64,000 nt of DNA from CAYMZZ01 sp044463125. GTDB taxonomy: Bacteria > Bacteroidota > Bacteroidia > Chitinophagales > Chitinophagaceae. The notes under the pieces are model-generated. The model did no database searches and was not told where the DNA came from. It saw only the letters and a list, made by a program, of their open reading frames with translations. The DNA is taken from contig JBIQMS010000002.1 of the NCBI GenBank assembly GCA_044463125.1, positions 124,001 to 188,000 of the forward strand, read 5' to 3'. Made by a program: the position numbers and the translations under genes. Of the stretch, positions 9,233 through 17,563 are shown piece by piece (within the stretch, counting starts at the first letter, position 1; the number at the start of each line of letters is the position of its first letter).

Positions 9233-9400
9233 TTAGGGGTTTTGGTGCCTGGTTGAGGGAGATTGATCATCGAATAAGATGCGGGAGGAAGGAGAATAAT
9301 CATCTTCAAACTGCCCGCTCCGCACGCCCCAGAGAAAGGCGAACAGGAACAGGATGGCTACGGAAAGGCTGACAATCAGCAGGATAATGATTACACTCAT
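9233..9400 (-). CDS. ccoS: cbb3 oxidase maturation protein CcoS
   Basis: A 55-residue protein starting MSVIIILLIVSLSVAILFLF and continuing FLWGVRSGQFEDDYSPSSRILFDD, the recognisable CcoS pattern: one membrane helix, then W-x-x-(K/R)SGQF(D/E)D. CcoS is needed for cofactor insertion into cbb3 oxidase. It is the first gene of the ccoS-NO-Q-P-G-H operon, 21 bp before ccoNO. Confidence 0.92.
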   Translation of the reverse strand: MSVIIILLIVSLSVAILFLFAFLWGVRSGQFEDDYSPSSRILFDDQSPSTRHQNP

Positions 9401-9427
9401 GATGATTCGTTCAATCTATGATGGGCG

Positions 9428-9492
9428 TAAAAGTATAAGAGAAGCAATGGGGGACAACTAACGGGACTCAGATGAAAAGATGATTTTCGTCA
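9428..9492 (-). promoter_or_regulatory. Candidate ccoS promoter with FNR/Crp-like operator
   Basis: On the minus strand TACTTTTA (9435-9428) is one mismatch from TAnnTTTG. Upstream lies TGACGAAAATCA (9492-9481), a near match to the FNR core TGAT-N4-ATCA. The gap between the two is 45 nt, the same as in the ccoI upstream region. This puts the site near -62, a class I activator position. Confidence 0.45.
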
Positions 9493-9639
9493 TAACGTTA
9501 TACGTAGTACGTTTTACGTATTACGTTGGGTTTAAAGTTGAGAGTTTAGGGTTTAGGGTATAGGGTTAAAGGTCGAATGTCTATCCCTTAACTGAAATAC
9601 CTTAAACCTTAAACCCTAAACCCCAAAACGTACTACGTA
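9493..9639. repeat. Nested ACGTnnT and TTTAGGG heptad dyad
   Basis: ACGTnnT heptads (9495-9525) and TTTAGGG-like heptads (9530-9570) are followed by their complements (about 9598-9655). The distal arm runs into the 3' end of ccoI. Confidence 0.65.
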
Positions 9640-12057
9640 CTACGTACTACGTACTACAATTCTTTTTCCCGCCACCCCACTTGCCCCAAATGTGAGCAAT
9701 ACAATACTAATCGAGCTGCTGGGCATCAGAATGGCGGCTATCAGGGGCGAGAGGGTACCCTGTACGGCAAAGAACAGACCGATTATATTATAGACTATCG
9801 ATAATACAAAGCTGGCCATCACGATCTTTTTGTTGGCGCGTGCAAGCCGGATGAAACGCTGTAGCAGCGGCAATCGCGCGGCCTCAATGATGGCATCGCT
9901 GGCGGGGGTAAAATTGTTTTTCTGTTCGCTGATGGCCATACCCAGGTCGGCTTGTTTCAGAGCGCCGGCATCGTTCAAACCATCGCCTACCATCATTACC
10001 TTTTCTCCCCGCTGCTGCAACTGCTCTATATAATGTAGCTTGTCGATGGGTTTCTGGTCAAACAGGAGTGTTGCCTCGGTTCCCATCAATGCCTGCAGGT
10101 TATTTTTTTCCGCGGCATTGTCGCCCGACAATACCGAGATCCGGAATCCCGGCTTCAGTTCACGCAGGAGTGCCGGCAGTTCTTTGCGATACTGATTGCT
10201 GAACTGGAAATAGCCAAATACATCACCGTCCGCCGATAGAAAAACCCGGGTTGCCTGATTATCATCTTTTGCAGCTTTCACAAAGTCTACAGAGCCCAGT
10301 TTCCATTCCCGCCCCTCCAACCTTGCCTTTAGGCCCTGGCCGGGAATTTCTTCAAAAGATTCCAAATTGTATCCGCTCTTCGGCTCATATTGCTGCCGCA
10401 ATACCTGGCTCAGAGGATGGGTGGATTGGGCGGTCAACTGGCCAATGGCTTCTTTTGCCACTTCGGGCAACGGCTCACCATGCCAGCTCAGCTCCTGCTC
10501 GCTGGCCAGGGTGAGGGTGCCCGTTTTGTCGAAGACAACATGAGTGATTTCCGCCATGGTTTCGATAGCAGCGGCATTGCGGAGATAAAGGCCCTTACTG
10601 CTGAATATTCGCAGCATATTTCCATTGGTAAAACTATTCGACAGGAGCAAGGCGCAGGGGCATGCAATGATGAATATGGCGGTAACGGCCGGCCAGATTC
10701 GGCTACTATCGTTCAGTGCCCAGTAAATGGCCGTAAGGCTTGCGATGCTGAAAACTATAACGGTGAAGTAACGACTCAGCAGGTCCACAAAGCTGGGTTT
10801 TTGCTTCTCCTCATTCCGGAAATTATCGCGGTTCCAGAGATCGGTCAGGTAACTCTGTGCCACTTCCTTCACCACCAGCACTTCTATAGCCGCGCCGGTT
10901 TGCCGGCCACCCGCATAGAGCAGTTCGCCCATATCGCGCCGCAGGGGTTGAGATTCGCCAGTGACGAAGCTGTAGTCGATAAATCCTTTGCCACGTGTAA
11001 GAATCCCATCGGCAGGGATCAGTTCTCCCGAATGAATTATTAGCGTATCACCATTTTTGATATCGGGCAGGGCTGTAGGCATTTCCTTCCCTTCTTTTAG
11101 CACCGAAACGGCGATGGGAAAATAGGAGGTATAGTCCCGGTCGAAAGAAAGTTGCCGATAAGTTTTGTCCTGCAAAATCCTTCCCGCCAGCATGAAAAAT
11201 ACAATACCACTCATGCTGTCGAAATAACCACCACCCGTGCCGCTGATTACTTCCCAGGCAGAACGGACAAAAGTGATGATAATTGCCAGCGCTATGGGCG
11301 CGTCAATATTCAGATAGCGATGCTTCAAACTTTTCCAGCTCGATTCATAAAAGGGACGGGATGAATAAAGCAGTACCGGGATGGCCAGCGCGAAACTGAT
11401 CCAACGGAAAATCTGCCGCAGGCCTTCATCGGCGGCTTCCACCCCCAGGTATTCGGGAAAGCTGAGCAGCATGATGTTGCCAAAGCAAAATCCGGCTACC
11501 CCCAACTGGTACACCAGCGACTTGCTGAGTCCCGGTCTTTTTTCTTTCAGGTCGTTGAGGCTGATATAGGGTTCGTATCCAATACGGGTAAGCAGTTCCG
11601 CCGTTTGGCGAAGGGAAACCGTATTGGGATCAAAGGAAAGTTCCAATTCTTTGCGGGCGAAATTGACCCGGGAATAGATGATGCCGCTATTTATCCGATG
11701 CAGGTTTTCGAGCAGGTAAAGGCAGGAACTGCAGTGCATTTGCGGCAGGTAGAAGGTGGCCAGCACCTGCTTTTCGTCGCGATAACTGATCAGCGATGCC
11801 GCCATTTTCTCATCATCCAGAAAGGCGAATTTTTCCGGCCGAACCTGAATTTTCTGTGTGAGGCCTGGGTTCTGATTAAGATCATAGTAGGTACAGAGCT
11901 CGTTTTGCTGCAGCAACTGGTAAACCATTTTGCAGCCTTCGCAACAAAAATGTTTGTCCTGCAAGCTGATGTCTTTCACCACGCAGGGCTCGCCACAATG
12001 GTAGCAGGCCTGTGCTGCAGCGGAAGTTGGATTGGAAATCGCCGTTTTATTCGCCAT
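9640..12057 (-). CDS. ccoI: Copper-translocating P-type ATPase CcoI (FixI)
   Basis: An 805-residue P1B-ATPase. The N-terminus has a cysteine-rich region (C18, C21, C25, C38, C39, C42), then an HMA domain with MHCSSC (C109, C112), then membrane helices with the CPC motif at 466-468. Asp510 of DKTGT is the phosphorylated residue, and MVGDGLNDAGAL is the hinge. The cysteine-rich leader plus HMA is typical of the CcoI/FixI (CopA2) class, which exports Cu(I) for cbb3 assembly rather than for detoxification. It lies upstream of ccoS on the same strand but is separated by a repeat, so it is probably a separate transcript. The last codons (RIVVRST) and the stop TAG are read from ACGTnnT repeat DNA. 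Confidence 0.94.
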   Translation of the reverse strand: MANKTAISNPTSAAAQACYHCGEPCVVKDISLQDKHFCCEGCKMVYQLLQQNELCTYYDLNQNPGLTQKIQVRPEKFAFLDDEKMAASLISYRDEKQVLATFYLPQMHCSSCLYLLENLHRINSGIIYSRVNFARKELELSFDPNTVSLRQTAELLTRIGYEPYISLNDLKEKRPGLSKSLVYQLGVAGFCFGNIMLLSFPEYLGVEAADEGLRQIFRWISFALAIPVLLYSSRPFYESSWKSLKHRYLNIDAPIALAIIITFVRSAWEVISGTGGGYFDSMSGIVFFMLAGRILQDKTYRQLSFDRDYTSYFPIAVSVLKEGKEMPTALPDIKNGDTLIIHSGELIPADGILTRGKGFIDYSFVTGESQPLRRDMGELLYAGGRQTGAAIEVLVVKEVAQSYLTDLWNRDNFRNEEKQKPSFVDLLSRYFTVIVFSIASLTAIYWALNDSSRIWPAVTAIFIIACPCALLLSNSFTNGNMLRIFSSKGLYLRNAAAIETMAEITHVVFDKTGTLTLASEQELSWHGEPLPEVAKEAIGQLTAQSTHPLSQVLRQQYEPKSGYNLESFEEIPGQGLKARLEGREWKLGSVDFVKAAKDDNQATRVFLSADGDVFGYFQFSNQYRKELPALLRELKPGFRISVLSGDNAAEKNNLQALMGTEATLLFDQKPIDKLHYIEQLQQRGEKVMMVGDGLNDAGALKQADLGMAISEQKNNFTPASDAIIEAARLPLLQRFIRLARANKKIVMASFVLSIVYNIIGLFFAVQGTLSPLIAAILMPSSSISIVLLTFGASGVAGKRIVVRST

Positions 12058-12065
12058 ACAATCGG

Positions 12066-12130
12066 CGAAACTAAATGGTATGGGAAATCAGTGAAATGAG
12101 GAAATTCAGTATTTTCAATGATATAAATCA
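12066..12130 (-). promoter_or_regulatory. Candidate ccoI promoter with FNR-like operator
   Basis: TGATATAAATCA at 12119-12130 has perfect TGAT and ATCA half-sites, the core of the FNR box. On the minus strand TAGTTTCG (12073-12066) is a -7-like element ending 8 nt before the ccoI ATG. The 45-nt gap equals that in front of ccoS. The site also lies 53 bp upstream of the divergent receiver-Crp gene and could serve both. Confidence 0.5.
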
Positions 12131-12182
12131 GTTGCATCCGGTTTGAATTTTCAGGAACATTGCAACGCTCAACAAATACTAT

Positions 12183-13244
12183 ATGGCACAAAAGACCATC
12201 CTCATCATCGATGATAATGATGATATCCGTGAAAATACCGCAGAGATTCTCTCATTTGGCGGCTATAGAACGGTGACCGCCGAAAACGGCAAGAAAGGCA
12301 TTGAAGTGGCGGTAAACGAAAAGCCCGATCTCATTGTTTGCGACATTATGATGCCGGAGCTGGATGGCTATGGCGTGCTGCACCTGCTGCGCAAGAATCC
12401 CGAAACTGAAGATATTCCCCTCATCTTTCTCACCGCCAAAGCCGAAAGAAGCGATTTGCGCAGGGGTATGGAAATGGGCGCCGACGACTATGTAACCAAA
12501 CCCTTCGAGGAAGTGGAACTGATGAACGCGATTGAATCGCGCCTCGCCAAGTACGATGTACTTCATAAGAAATATTCGAGCAATGCCAAAGGATTGACCG
12601 AACTCACCAACGATCTGCGTGAATCGGGCATGCTTCAGTTTAAGCTGGAAGATTATAACACCGAGCTCTACGGAAAGAAGCAGGTGATTTATTCGGAAGG
12701 CAAGCGGCCCCGCTATTTATTCTATGTGGTAAAAGGAAAGGTGAAAGCCTTCAAAACCCATGAAGATGGCAAGGAATATATTACGGATTTATACAGCGAT
12801 GGTGACTATATTGGCTATCCCGCCCTGATTGAAGAGAAGAATTATGATGATACGGCCGTAGCCCTGGAGGAAACGGAGCTGATACAGGTGCCAAGAGAAG
12901 ATTTTCAGCAAATCATTTACAACGACATTCATATCGCTTCCAAATTCATACGCATCATTACCCAGAATGTAAAGGAAAAAGAGGAGCGATTACTGAGCCT
13001 TGCCTACAGTTCCCTGCGCAAGCGGGTGGCCAAGGCCCTGGTAGATATACATACGAAATTCAACGAAAACGGCAGCAACAAAGCCATCGAAATTTCCCGC
13101 GAAGATATAGCCCACTATGTAGGCACCGCCACCGAATCGCTGATCCGCACGCTCAGCGATTTTAAATCAGAAAAACTGATTGAAATAAAAGAAGGAAAAA
13201 TTCTAATCAGCGATATAGATAAGTTGAGAAATCTATTGTATTGA
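12183..13244 (+). CDS. Response-regulator receiver fused to Crp/Fnr-type DNA-binding regulator
   Basis: A 353-residue hybrid. Residues 1-125 are a CheY-like receiver (acidic D10-D11, phosphoacceptor Asp54 in CDIMMPELDG, Lys106 in VTKPF). Residues from about 150 form a cyclic-nucleotide-binding-like beta barrel (YSEGKRPRYLFYVVKGKVKAFK), then a Crp-type helix-turn-helix (SREDIAHYVGTATESLIRTL). I see no cysteine set for an FNR iron-sulfur cluster, so the signal is probably phosphorylation. It is divergent from ccoI across 125 bp containing an FNR-like site, so control of the cbb3 genes is plausible. Cognate kinase unknown; the PAS kinase at 496 is the nearest candidate. Confidence 0.88.
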   Translation: MAQKTILIIDDNDDIRENTAEILSFGGYRTVTAENGKKGIEVAVNEKPDLIVCDIMMPELDGYGVLHLLRKNPETEDIPLIFLTAKAERSDLRRGMEMGADDYVTKPFEEVELMNAIESRLAKYDVLHKKYSSNAKGLTELTNDLRESGMLQFKLEDYNTELYGKKQVIYSEGKRPRYLFYVVKGKVKAFKTHEDGKEYITDLYSDGDYIGYPALIEEKNYDDTAVALEETELIQVPREDFQQIIYNDIHIASKFIRIITQNVKEKEERLLSLAYSSLRKRVAKALVDIHTKFNENGSNKAIEISREDIAHYVGTATESLIRTLSDFKSEKLIEIKEGKILISDIDKLRNLLY

Positions 13245-13791
13245 GAGAATGTGAGGCGTGAGACGTGAGGCGTGAATCGTGAGGCGTGAGGCGTGAATCA
13301 CGAAGTGCAGGCATTTTTACCGCAACGAACGCAACGAATGCGCAAAGACCGCAAAGAAATCTTTTCAGAGCAGTTCAATCAACAAAAATTCAATAATTCA
13401 GGTCATTGATGCTACCGTAGCGCTCTTTGCGCATTCGTTGCGTTCGTTGCGGTGAAAGTACTTTCGTATTGAAGATGTCGGACCTTAAAAAGGAATGTAC
13501 GATTTTATAAATTAATTGTTACGGCCTAAAAAACTGGCACTTTTTGCAGGAGTCATTTATCTGCGCTGGTCTGCGGAAAAATCTGCGAAAATCTGCGGGA
13601 AAACTCTCCTTAACGCCGAAGCTGTTTAACGTGTTGAAGGACTTCTCGCAGATTTTTTTCTAAAACACATTTTAAATTTTTACCCTTAAAAGTAGTACTC
13701 ACGTCTCACGTCTCACGTCTCACGTCTCACGTCTCACGTCTCACGCCTCACGCCTCACGCCTCACGCTCCTCACGCCTCACGCCTCACGTC
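13245..13791. repeat. Compound repeat: TCACGnn arms enclosing GCAACGA dyad copy b and ATCTGCG dyad copy 2
   Basis: GTGAGGC heptads (13250-13302) face TCACGTC/TCACGCC heptads (13700-13791). Inside are a GCAACGA/GCAAAGA dyad (left arm 13318-13356, right arm 13420-13452, about one mismatch over 34 bp) and an ATCTGCG element (13519-13659). The conserved tail of the latter precedes the left arm, so this copy is reversed relative to copy 1. No gene is evident. Confidence 0.75.
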
Positions 13792-14172
13792 TCACGCCTC
13801 ACGTTCCTCAAAGAATCCATCCAGATCTCTTCTCTCCTTCTTCGTGGGTCGGCCTATTTTGCTGGGTCTTTTGCCGGTATGGAAGCTGGCGGCCTGGTAT
13901 TGTAGCCTTTGTATTTCTTCGGCGGGCGTAATGTCCTCATAATGCTTGATGGCTTCCGCATAAGCCACCCGCTTTTCCAGTAAAGCTGTTACGCGGATCC
14001 GCCAGCGCTTGGCTTCGGTTTTTATTTCGTACTCATCACCCACCTGCACCTGCCTCGCTGCCTTGGCCTGGTGGCCATTCCATTTCACCTTGCCCGTATC
14101 GCAAGCCTGAGCCGCAAGTGTCCGCGTCTTGAAAAGACGAATGGACCAGAGGTATTTGTCGAGGCGAGGCAT
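13792..14172 (-). CDS. S4-domain RNA-binding protein (HslR/Hsp15-like)
   Basis: A 126-residue protein starting MPRLDKYLWSIRLFKTRTLA, the S4 RNA-binding motif, with the KVKWNGHQAKAARQVQVGDEY continuation typical of Hsp15-like proteins that bind stalled 50S subunits. A basic C-terminal region (KRPSKIGRPTKKERRDLDGFF) follows. The final codons (ERE-A) and the TGA stop lie inside the TCACGnn repeat block. It appears to be a single-gene unit. Confidence 0.87.
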   Translation of the reverse strand: MPRLDKYLWSIRLFKTRTLAAQACDTGKVKWNGHQAKAARQVQVGDEYEIKTEAKRWRIRVTALLEKRVAYAEAIKHYEDITPAEEIQRLQYQAASFHTGKRPSKIGRPTKKERRDLDGFFEEREA

Positions 14173-14288
14173 TTTTTACGTTTTACGTTATACGTTTTAC
14201 GTAGTACGTTTTTTTGTTTAGGGTTGAGAGTTTAATGTTTAAGGTTTAAAGGTTAGCATATTAAACTTTAAACATTAAACTCTAAACC
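14173..14288. repeat. ACGTnnT run plus inverted TTTAAGG heptads
   Basis: ACGTnnT units at 14178-14212 sit just upstream of the S4 gene. TTTAGGG/TTTAATG units (14217-14255) face TTAAACT/TAAACCT units (14261-14300), with an 8-12 nt centre. The distal arm enters the 3' end of the dipeptidase gene. Confidence 0.6.
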
Positions 14289-15656
14289 TTAAACTTTAAA
14301 CCCAAAGAACTTATGGAAGTACGGAATCGTCTCTATTCCCTTAAAATAATTCTCCAGATTATACTTCTCATTCGGGCTGTGGAGATTGTCGTTGTCGAGA
14401 CCGAAGCCCATGAAGACTATTTTGATGCACAGTTCTTTTTCCAGTATGGAGCAGATGGGAATGCTGCCACCACCGCGAACGGGAATAGGGGCTTTACCAA
14501 AAGTGGCTTCTACTGCTTTGGCCGCGGCCTGGTAGCCCTTGCTGTCGATCGGCGTCATATAGGGCTCACCACCATGATGCAGCTCGGCCTTTACTTCCAC
14601 GCTGGGAGGAGCGATTGATTTAAAATAGTTGAGCAGGATCTCGGTGATCTTTGCGCTCGACTGGTTGGGTACCAAACGGGCTGAAATTTTTGCATTTGCT
14701 TTCGACGGCAACACCGTTTTGGCGCCTTCACCCGTATAGCCACCCCATATACCGTTTACTTCCAGCGTGGGACGGATGCCGGTACGCTCATAAGTGGTGA
14801 ATCCTTTTTCACCCCAAAGTTCCTTCACGCCCAGGTCATCTTTATAGGCTACTTCGTCATAAGGGGCTTTGTTGAGCAGTTCCCTTTCGGCGGGTGTTGC
14901 TTCCACCACGTCGTCGTAAAATCCGGGGATGGTGATATGGTTGTTTTCATCGTGGCAGCTCGCGATCATTTGTGCCAGGATGGTGATGGGATTGGCAACA
15001 GCACCGCCATAAGTGCCGCTATGCAGATCGCGGTTAGCGCCGGTTACTTCCACTTCAATATAGCTGAGTCCGCGCACGCCGGTATCCAGCGAAGGATCTT
15101 CCATGCTCAGCATACTGCTATCACTGATCAGGATTACATCGGCTTTGAGCATTTGCTTATTGGCGGCTACAAATGCACCCAGGTTGGGAGAGCCCACTTC
15201 TTCTTCCCCTTCAATCAAAAATTTGATATTGGTGGTCATGCTATTAGTCTGCGTTAGAATTTCCAACGCTTTAATATGCATATAGAATTGTCCCTTGTCG
15301 TCCGCAGACCCACGGGCGAACACTTTTCCATCTTTGATCACCGGCTCAAAAGGACCACTATGCCAAAGCTCCAGCGGTTCGGGCGGTTGCACATCGTAGT
15401 GGCCATATACCAGCACGGTGGGAAGGGCGGGATCCACTATCTTTTCGCCATATACTACCGGATGGCCCGCGGTAGGCATCACTTCGGCCTTATCGCAACC
15501 GGAAGCCAGCAGGCTTTTCTGCACCGCTTCCGCGCAACGTATCATATCGTCCTTATGTTCTTTTTTGGCGCTTACCGAAGGTATGCGCAGCAAATCGAGC
15601 ATTTCATTCAGGAAACGGTCTTTGTTTTTTTCGAGATAATCCTGCCAGGCTTTCAT
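14289..15656 (-). CDS. M20-family dipeptidase
   Basis: A 455-residue cytoplasmic metallopeptidase of the M20/CNDP-like dipeptidase group. It shows VYGHYDVQPP (first metal ligand region), GSADDKGQ, and LIEGEEEVGSPN (catalytic and bridging acids), a lid domain with RDLHSGTYGG, and a late metal-ligand His in NDNLHSPNEKY. It probably cleaves dipeptides, perhaps with a broad range. The C-terminal FGFKV and the TAA stop are read from a TTTAAAG repeat. On the minus strand TACCTTTA at 15691-15684, about 28 nt before the start, is a near match to the -7 element. Confidence 0.92.
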   Translation of the reverse strand: MKAWQDYLEKNKDRFLNEMLDLLRIPSVSAKKEHKDDMIRCAEAVQKSLLASGCDKAEVMPTAGHPVVYGEKIVDPALPTVLVYGHYDVQPPEPLELWHSGPFEPVIKDGKVFARGSADDKGQFYMHIKALEILTQTNSMTTNIKFLIEGEEEVGSPNLGAFVAANKQMLKADVILISDSSMLSMEDPSLDTGVRGLSYIEVEVTGANRDLHSGTYGGAVANPITILAQMIASCHDENNHITIPGFYDDVVEATPAERELLNKAPYDEVAYKDDLGVKELWGEKGFTTYERTGIRPTLEVNGIWGGYTGEGAKTVLPSKANAKISARLVPNQSSAKITEILLNYFKSIAPPSVEVKAELHHGGEPYMTPIDSKGYQAAAKAVEATFGKAPIPVRGGGSIPICSILEKELCIKIVFMGFGLDNDNLHSPNEKYNLENYFKGIETIPYFHKFFGFKV

Positions 15657-15791
15657 ATAACAATCATTTATTATTTTGGCCGATAAAGGTAGGAAAATGC
15701 GACCTCAATTCATGGGAAATACCATGGAGGCGGTAGCATGGATCAGGTGAAGAATTGTATTCTTGATATCAATAAATCGCGAACAAGCGCC

Positions 15792-16502
15792 ATGGCAGAT
15801 AATACCCGATCGCTGATCATTACCGGAATATTCACCGTTACCTTCCCCGTGGCTATTGCCCTGCTGGGGCCGGTAGCCGCGGCGGCCGTGTGGATGTTTA
15901 CAGGAGGTAATTTTTTGCTCTGGCCGCTGTTTGCGGGTATGATTGCCGGAATTATTCTTTCCTATTTTGTGTACCGGTTCACTTCCCCGCGCTGGTTAAG
16001 CTGGGCTTTGCAACGCTCAAGCAATCTGCCGCATTTCAAAAGAAAAGCCATCCGCAACGGGTTGATCAAGGAGAAAGGCAGAGCCCTTTTAGGTTCCGAA
16101 CATTTTCTGGACGCGGATACCCAACATAAACTTAACGAAATAGATCACCGCATTGCACTGCACGACAACTCCGATGTGCCGGCGGAAAGAACGCTCTATA
16201 GTAAAGGAGATAATACACAATGGATACTTCGCATCAATGATAAAGGCCTCAGCCTGCCCGAAGGAGAATGGGGCTGGTCGCAGATCGATACCGTTCGCCT
16301 TACCGAAAGGCGATCATCCAGCGGTTCACCTGGCCGGGTGGGTTATCACACAACCAGTCACCGAGTATTGTCGTTCGAAACAATAACGGGAAAGCGGCAC
16401 GCCATATCCCTGGATCAGGTAAGAATGGATTTTGACCTGGAAGAAGAAATTTCCGTTTACCGCTTCAGGCATCAGCGCAACGGAAAGCGTGAAGAACTAT
16501 AG
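15792..16502 (+). CDS. Membrane protein of unknown function
   Basis: A 236-residue protein taken from MADNTRSLI; an in-frame ATG 18 codons upstream is possible. Two hydrophobic helices (about 9-30 and 35-60) are followed by a soluble region of about 170 residues with a tryptophan-containing beta-rich part (GWSQIDTVRLTERR) and a serine/glycine loop (RRSSSGSPGRVGY). The second half resembles a pleckstrin-homology-like lipid or membrane domain in pattern only; I do not recognise the family. It is a single gene convergent with the EamA transporter, with stops 15 bp apart. Confidence 0.6.
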   Translation: MADNTRSLIITGIFTVTFPVAIALLGPVAAAAVWMFTGGNFLLWPLFAGMIAGIILSYFVYRFTSPRWLSWALQRSSNLPHFKRKAIRNGLIKEKGRALLGSEHFLDADTQHKLNEIDHRIALHDNSDVPAERTLYSKGDNTQWILRINDKGLSLPEGEWGWSQIDTVRLTERRSSSGSPGRVGYHTTSHRVLSFETITGKRHAISLDQVRMDFDLEEEISVYRFRHQRNGKREEL

Positions 16503-16517
16503 TGGACCTGTGCTGAG

Positions 16518-17462
16518 CTACTTGTTTTTTCGCCCATTTATAATGGATTTAGCGAGCGTCACCAGTATTACGCCTCCCAGTATCACCAGCAAGGCCACTA
16601 CCTGCAGGGCCGAAATGATTTCACCGGCCACTACCCAACCGAGGAAAACGGCCACCACTGGATTCACATAGGCATAAGTACCCACCAGGGTGGCTGAGCG
16701 TACGGTCAGTAGCCATACATAAGCCATAAACCCAACCAGAGACCCCATAGTAATGAGATAAACCATCGCCCATATAGCCGACCAACTTACCGCGCTGGCA
16801 TCAAAACCATTGATTTCACCGGAAACGGTACTGGCCAGGATGGAGCAACAGCCGGCTGATAGCATTTGGAAAGCGGCCTTCATACCCGTGCTGCCTTCAA
16901 TTTTCCGGTATTTGGAATAGAGCGAACCCACGGCCCAGGATATGGTACCCACAATCAGCACAAAAAAGCTGATTAGCTTCATACGGTCGCCCGAGAAACT
17001 AATAGATGCGCCATCCGCAAAAAGAGTGAGTACGCCTGCGAAACCTATTAACAAGCCCGCCAGTACCCAGCGGTTGCGAAAATTCAAATGCCATTCGCGC
17101 TTATCCAGAATCACAAACCAAAGTGGGGTACTGGCCACAATGATGGCGGCCAACCCGCTGGTGATATATTGTTCCACCCAGGCTACCGCACCGGTTCCTA
17201 CAAAAAGCATGAGGATGCCGCCTACCGAAATTTGTCCTATCGACCTTAGGGTGGGTGTAGCCTCCCCTTTGATCCGGAAATAGACATAAAGAATGGAACC
17301 GGCAATCAGGAAACGGATACCAGCCAGCAAAAGTGGAGGAAAACTTTCCAGCGCAATAAGGATGGCCGTGTAGGTGGAACCCCAGATGATATAGAGCGCC
17401 GCGAAGGCGGCAATCACCAGGGCTTTATTGGCTGCGGGCCGGTCTATTGTTGTGTGCGACAT
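16518..17462 (-). CDS. EamA/DMT-family transporter
   Basis: A 314-residue protein with ten predicted membrane helices in two EamA repeats (about 15-145 and 165-305), including ALYIIWGSTYTAI at the N-terminus and AYVNPVVAVFLGW near the end. Family members export small metabolites such as amino acids; the substrate cannot be told. I use the ATG at 17462; the frame is open further upstream, but that would run through the promoter. A perfect TAnnTTTG -7 element (TACCTTTG) lies about 35 nt upstream. Confidence 0.88.
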   Translation of the reverse strand: MSHTTIDRPAANKALVIAAFAALYIIWGSTYTAILIALESFPPLLLAGIRFLIAGSILYVYFRIKGEATPTLRSIGQISVGGILMLFVGTGAVAWVEQYITSGLAAIIVASTPLWFVILDKREWHLNFRNRWVLAGLLIGFAGVLTLFADGASISFSGDRMKLISFFVLIVGTISWAVGSLYSKYRKIEGSTGMKAAFQMLSAGCCSILASTVSGEINGFDASAVSWSAIWAMVYLITMGSLVGFMAYVWLLTVRSATLVGTYAYVNPVVAVFLGWVVAGEIISALQVVALLVILGGVILVTLAKSIINGRKNK

Positions 17463-17496
17463 TATATGCTTTTCTAAGGGCCAAACCCGGCCCGCG

Positions 17497-17504
17497 CAAA
17501 GGTA
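17497..17504 (-). promoter_or_regulatory. -7 promoter element for the EamA gene
   Basis: TACCTTTG on the minus strand matches the Bacteroidota TAnnTTTG consensus, about 35 nt before the ATG. I see no clear -33 TTG at the usual spacing. Confidence 0.45.
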
Positions 17505-17563
17505 AGTACCGGAATCGGGAATCGGTTCCACCGAAATTGGGGATGCTTTTGTAGCCTGTATAC

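Noticed and set aside
9535..9625. Telomere-like TTTAGGG/CCCTAAA repeats
   Set aside because: The units are degenerate, internal and arranged as inverted arms; nothing suggests a linear chromosome end.
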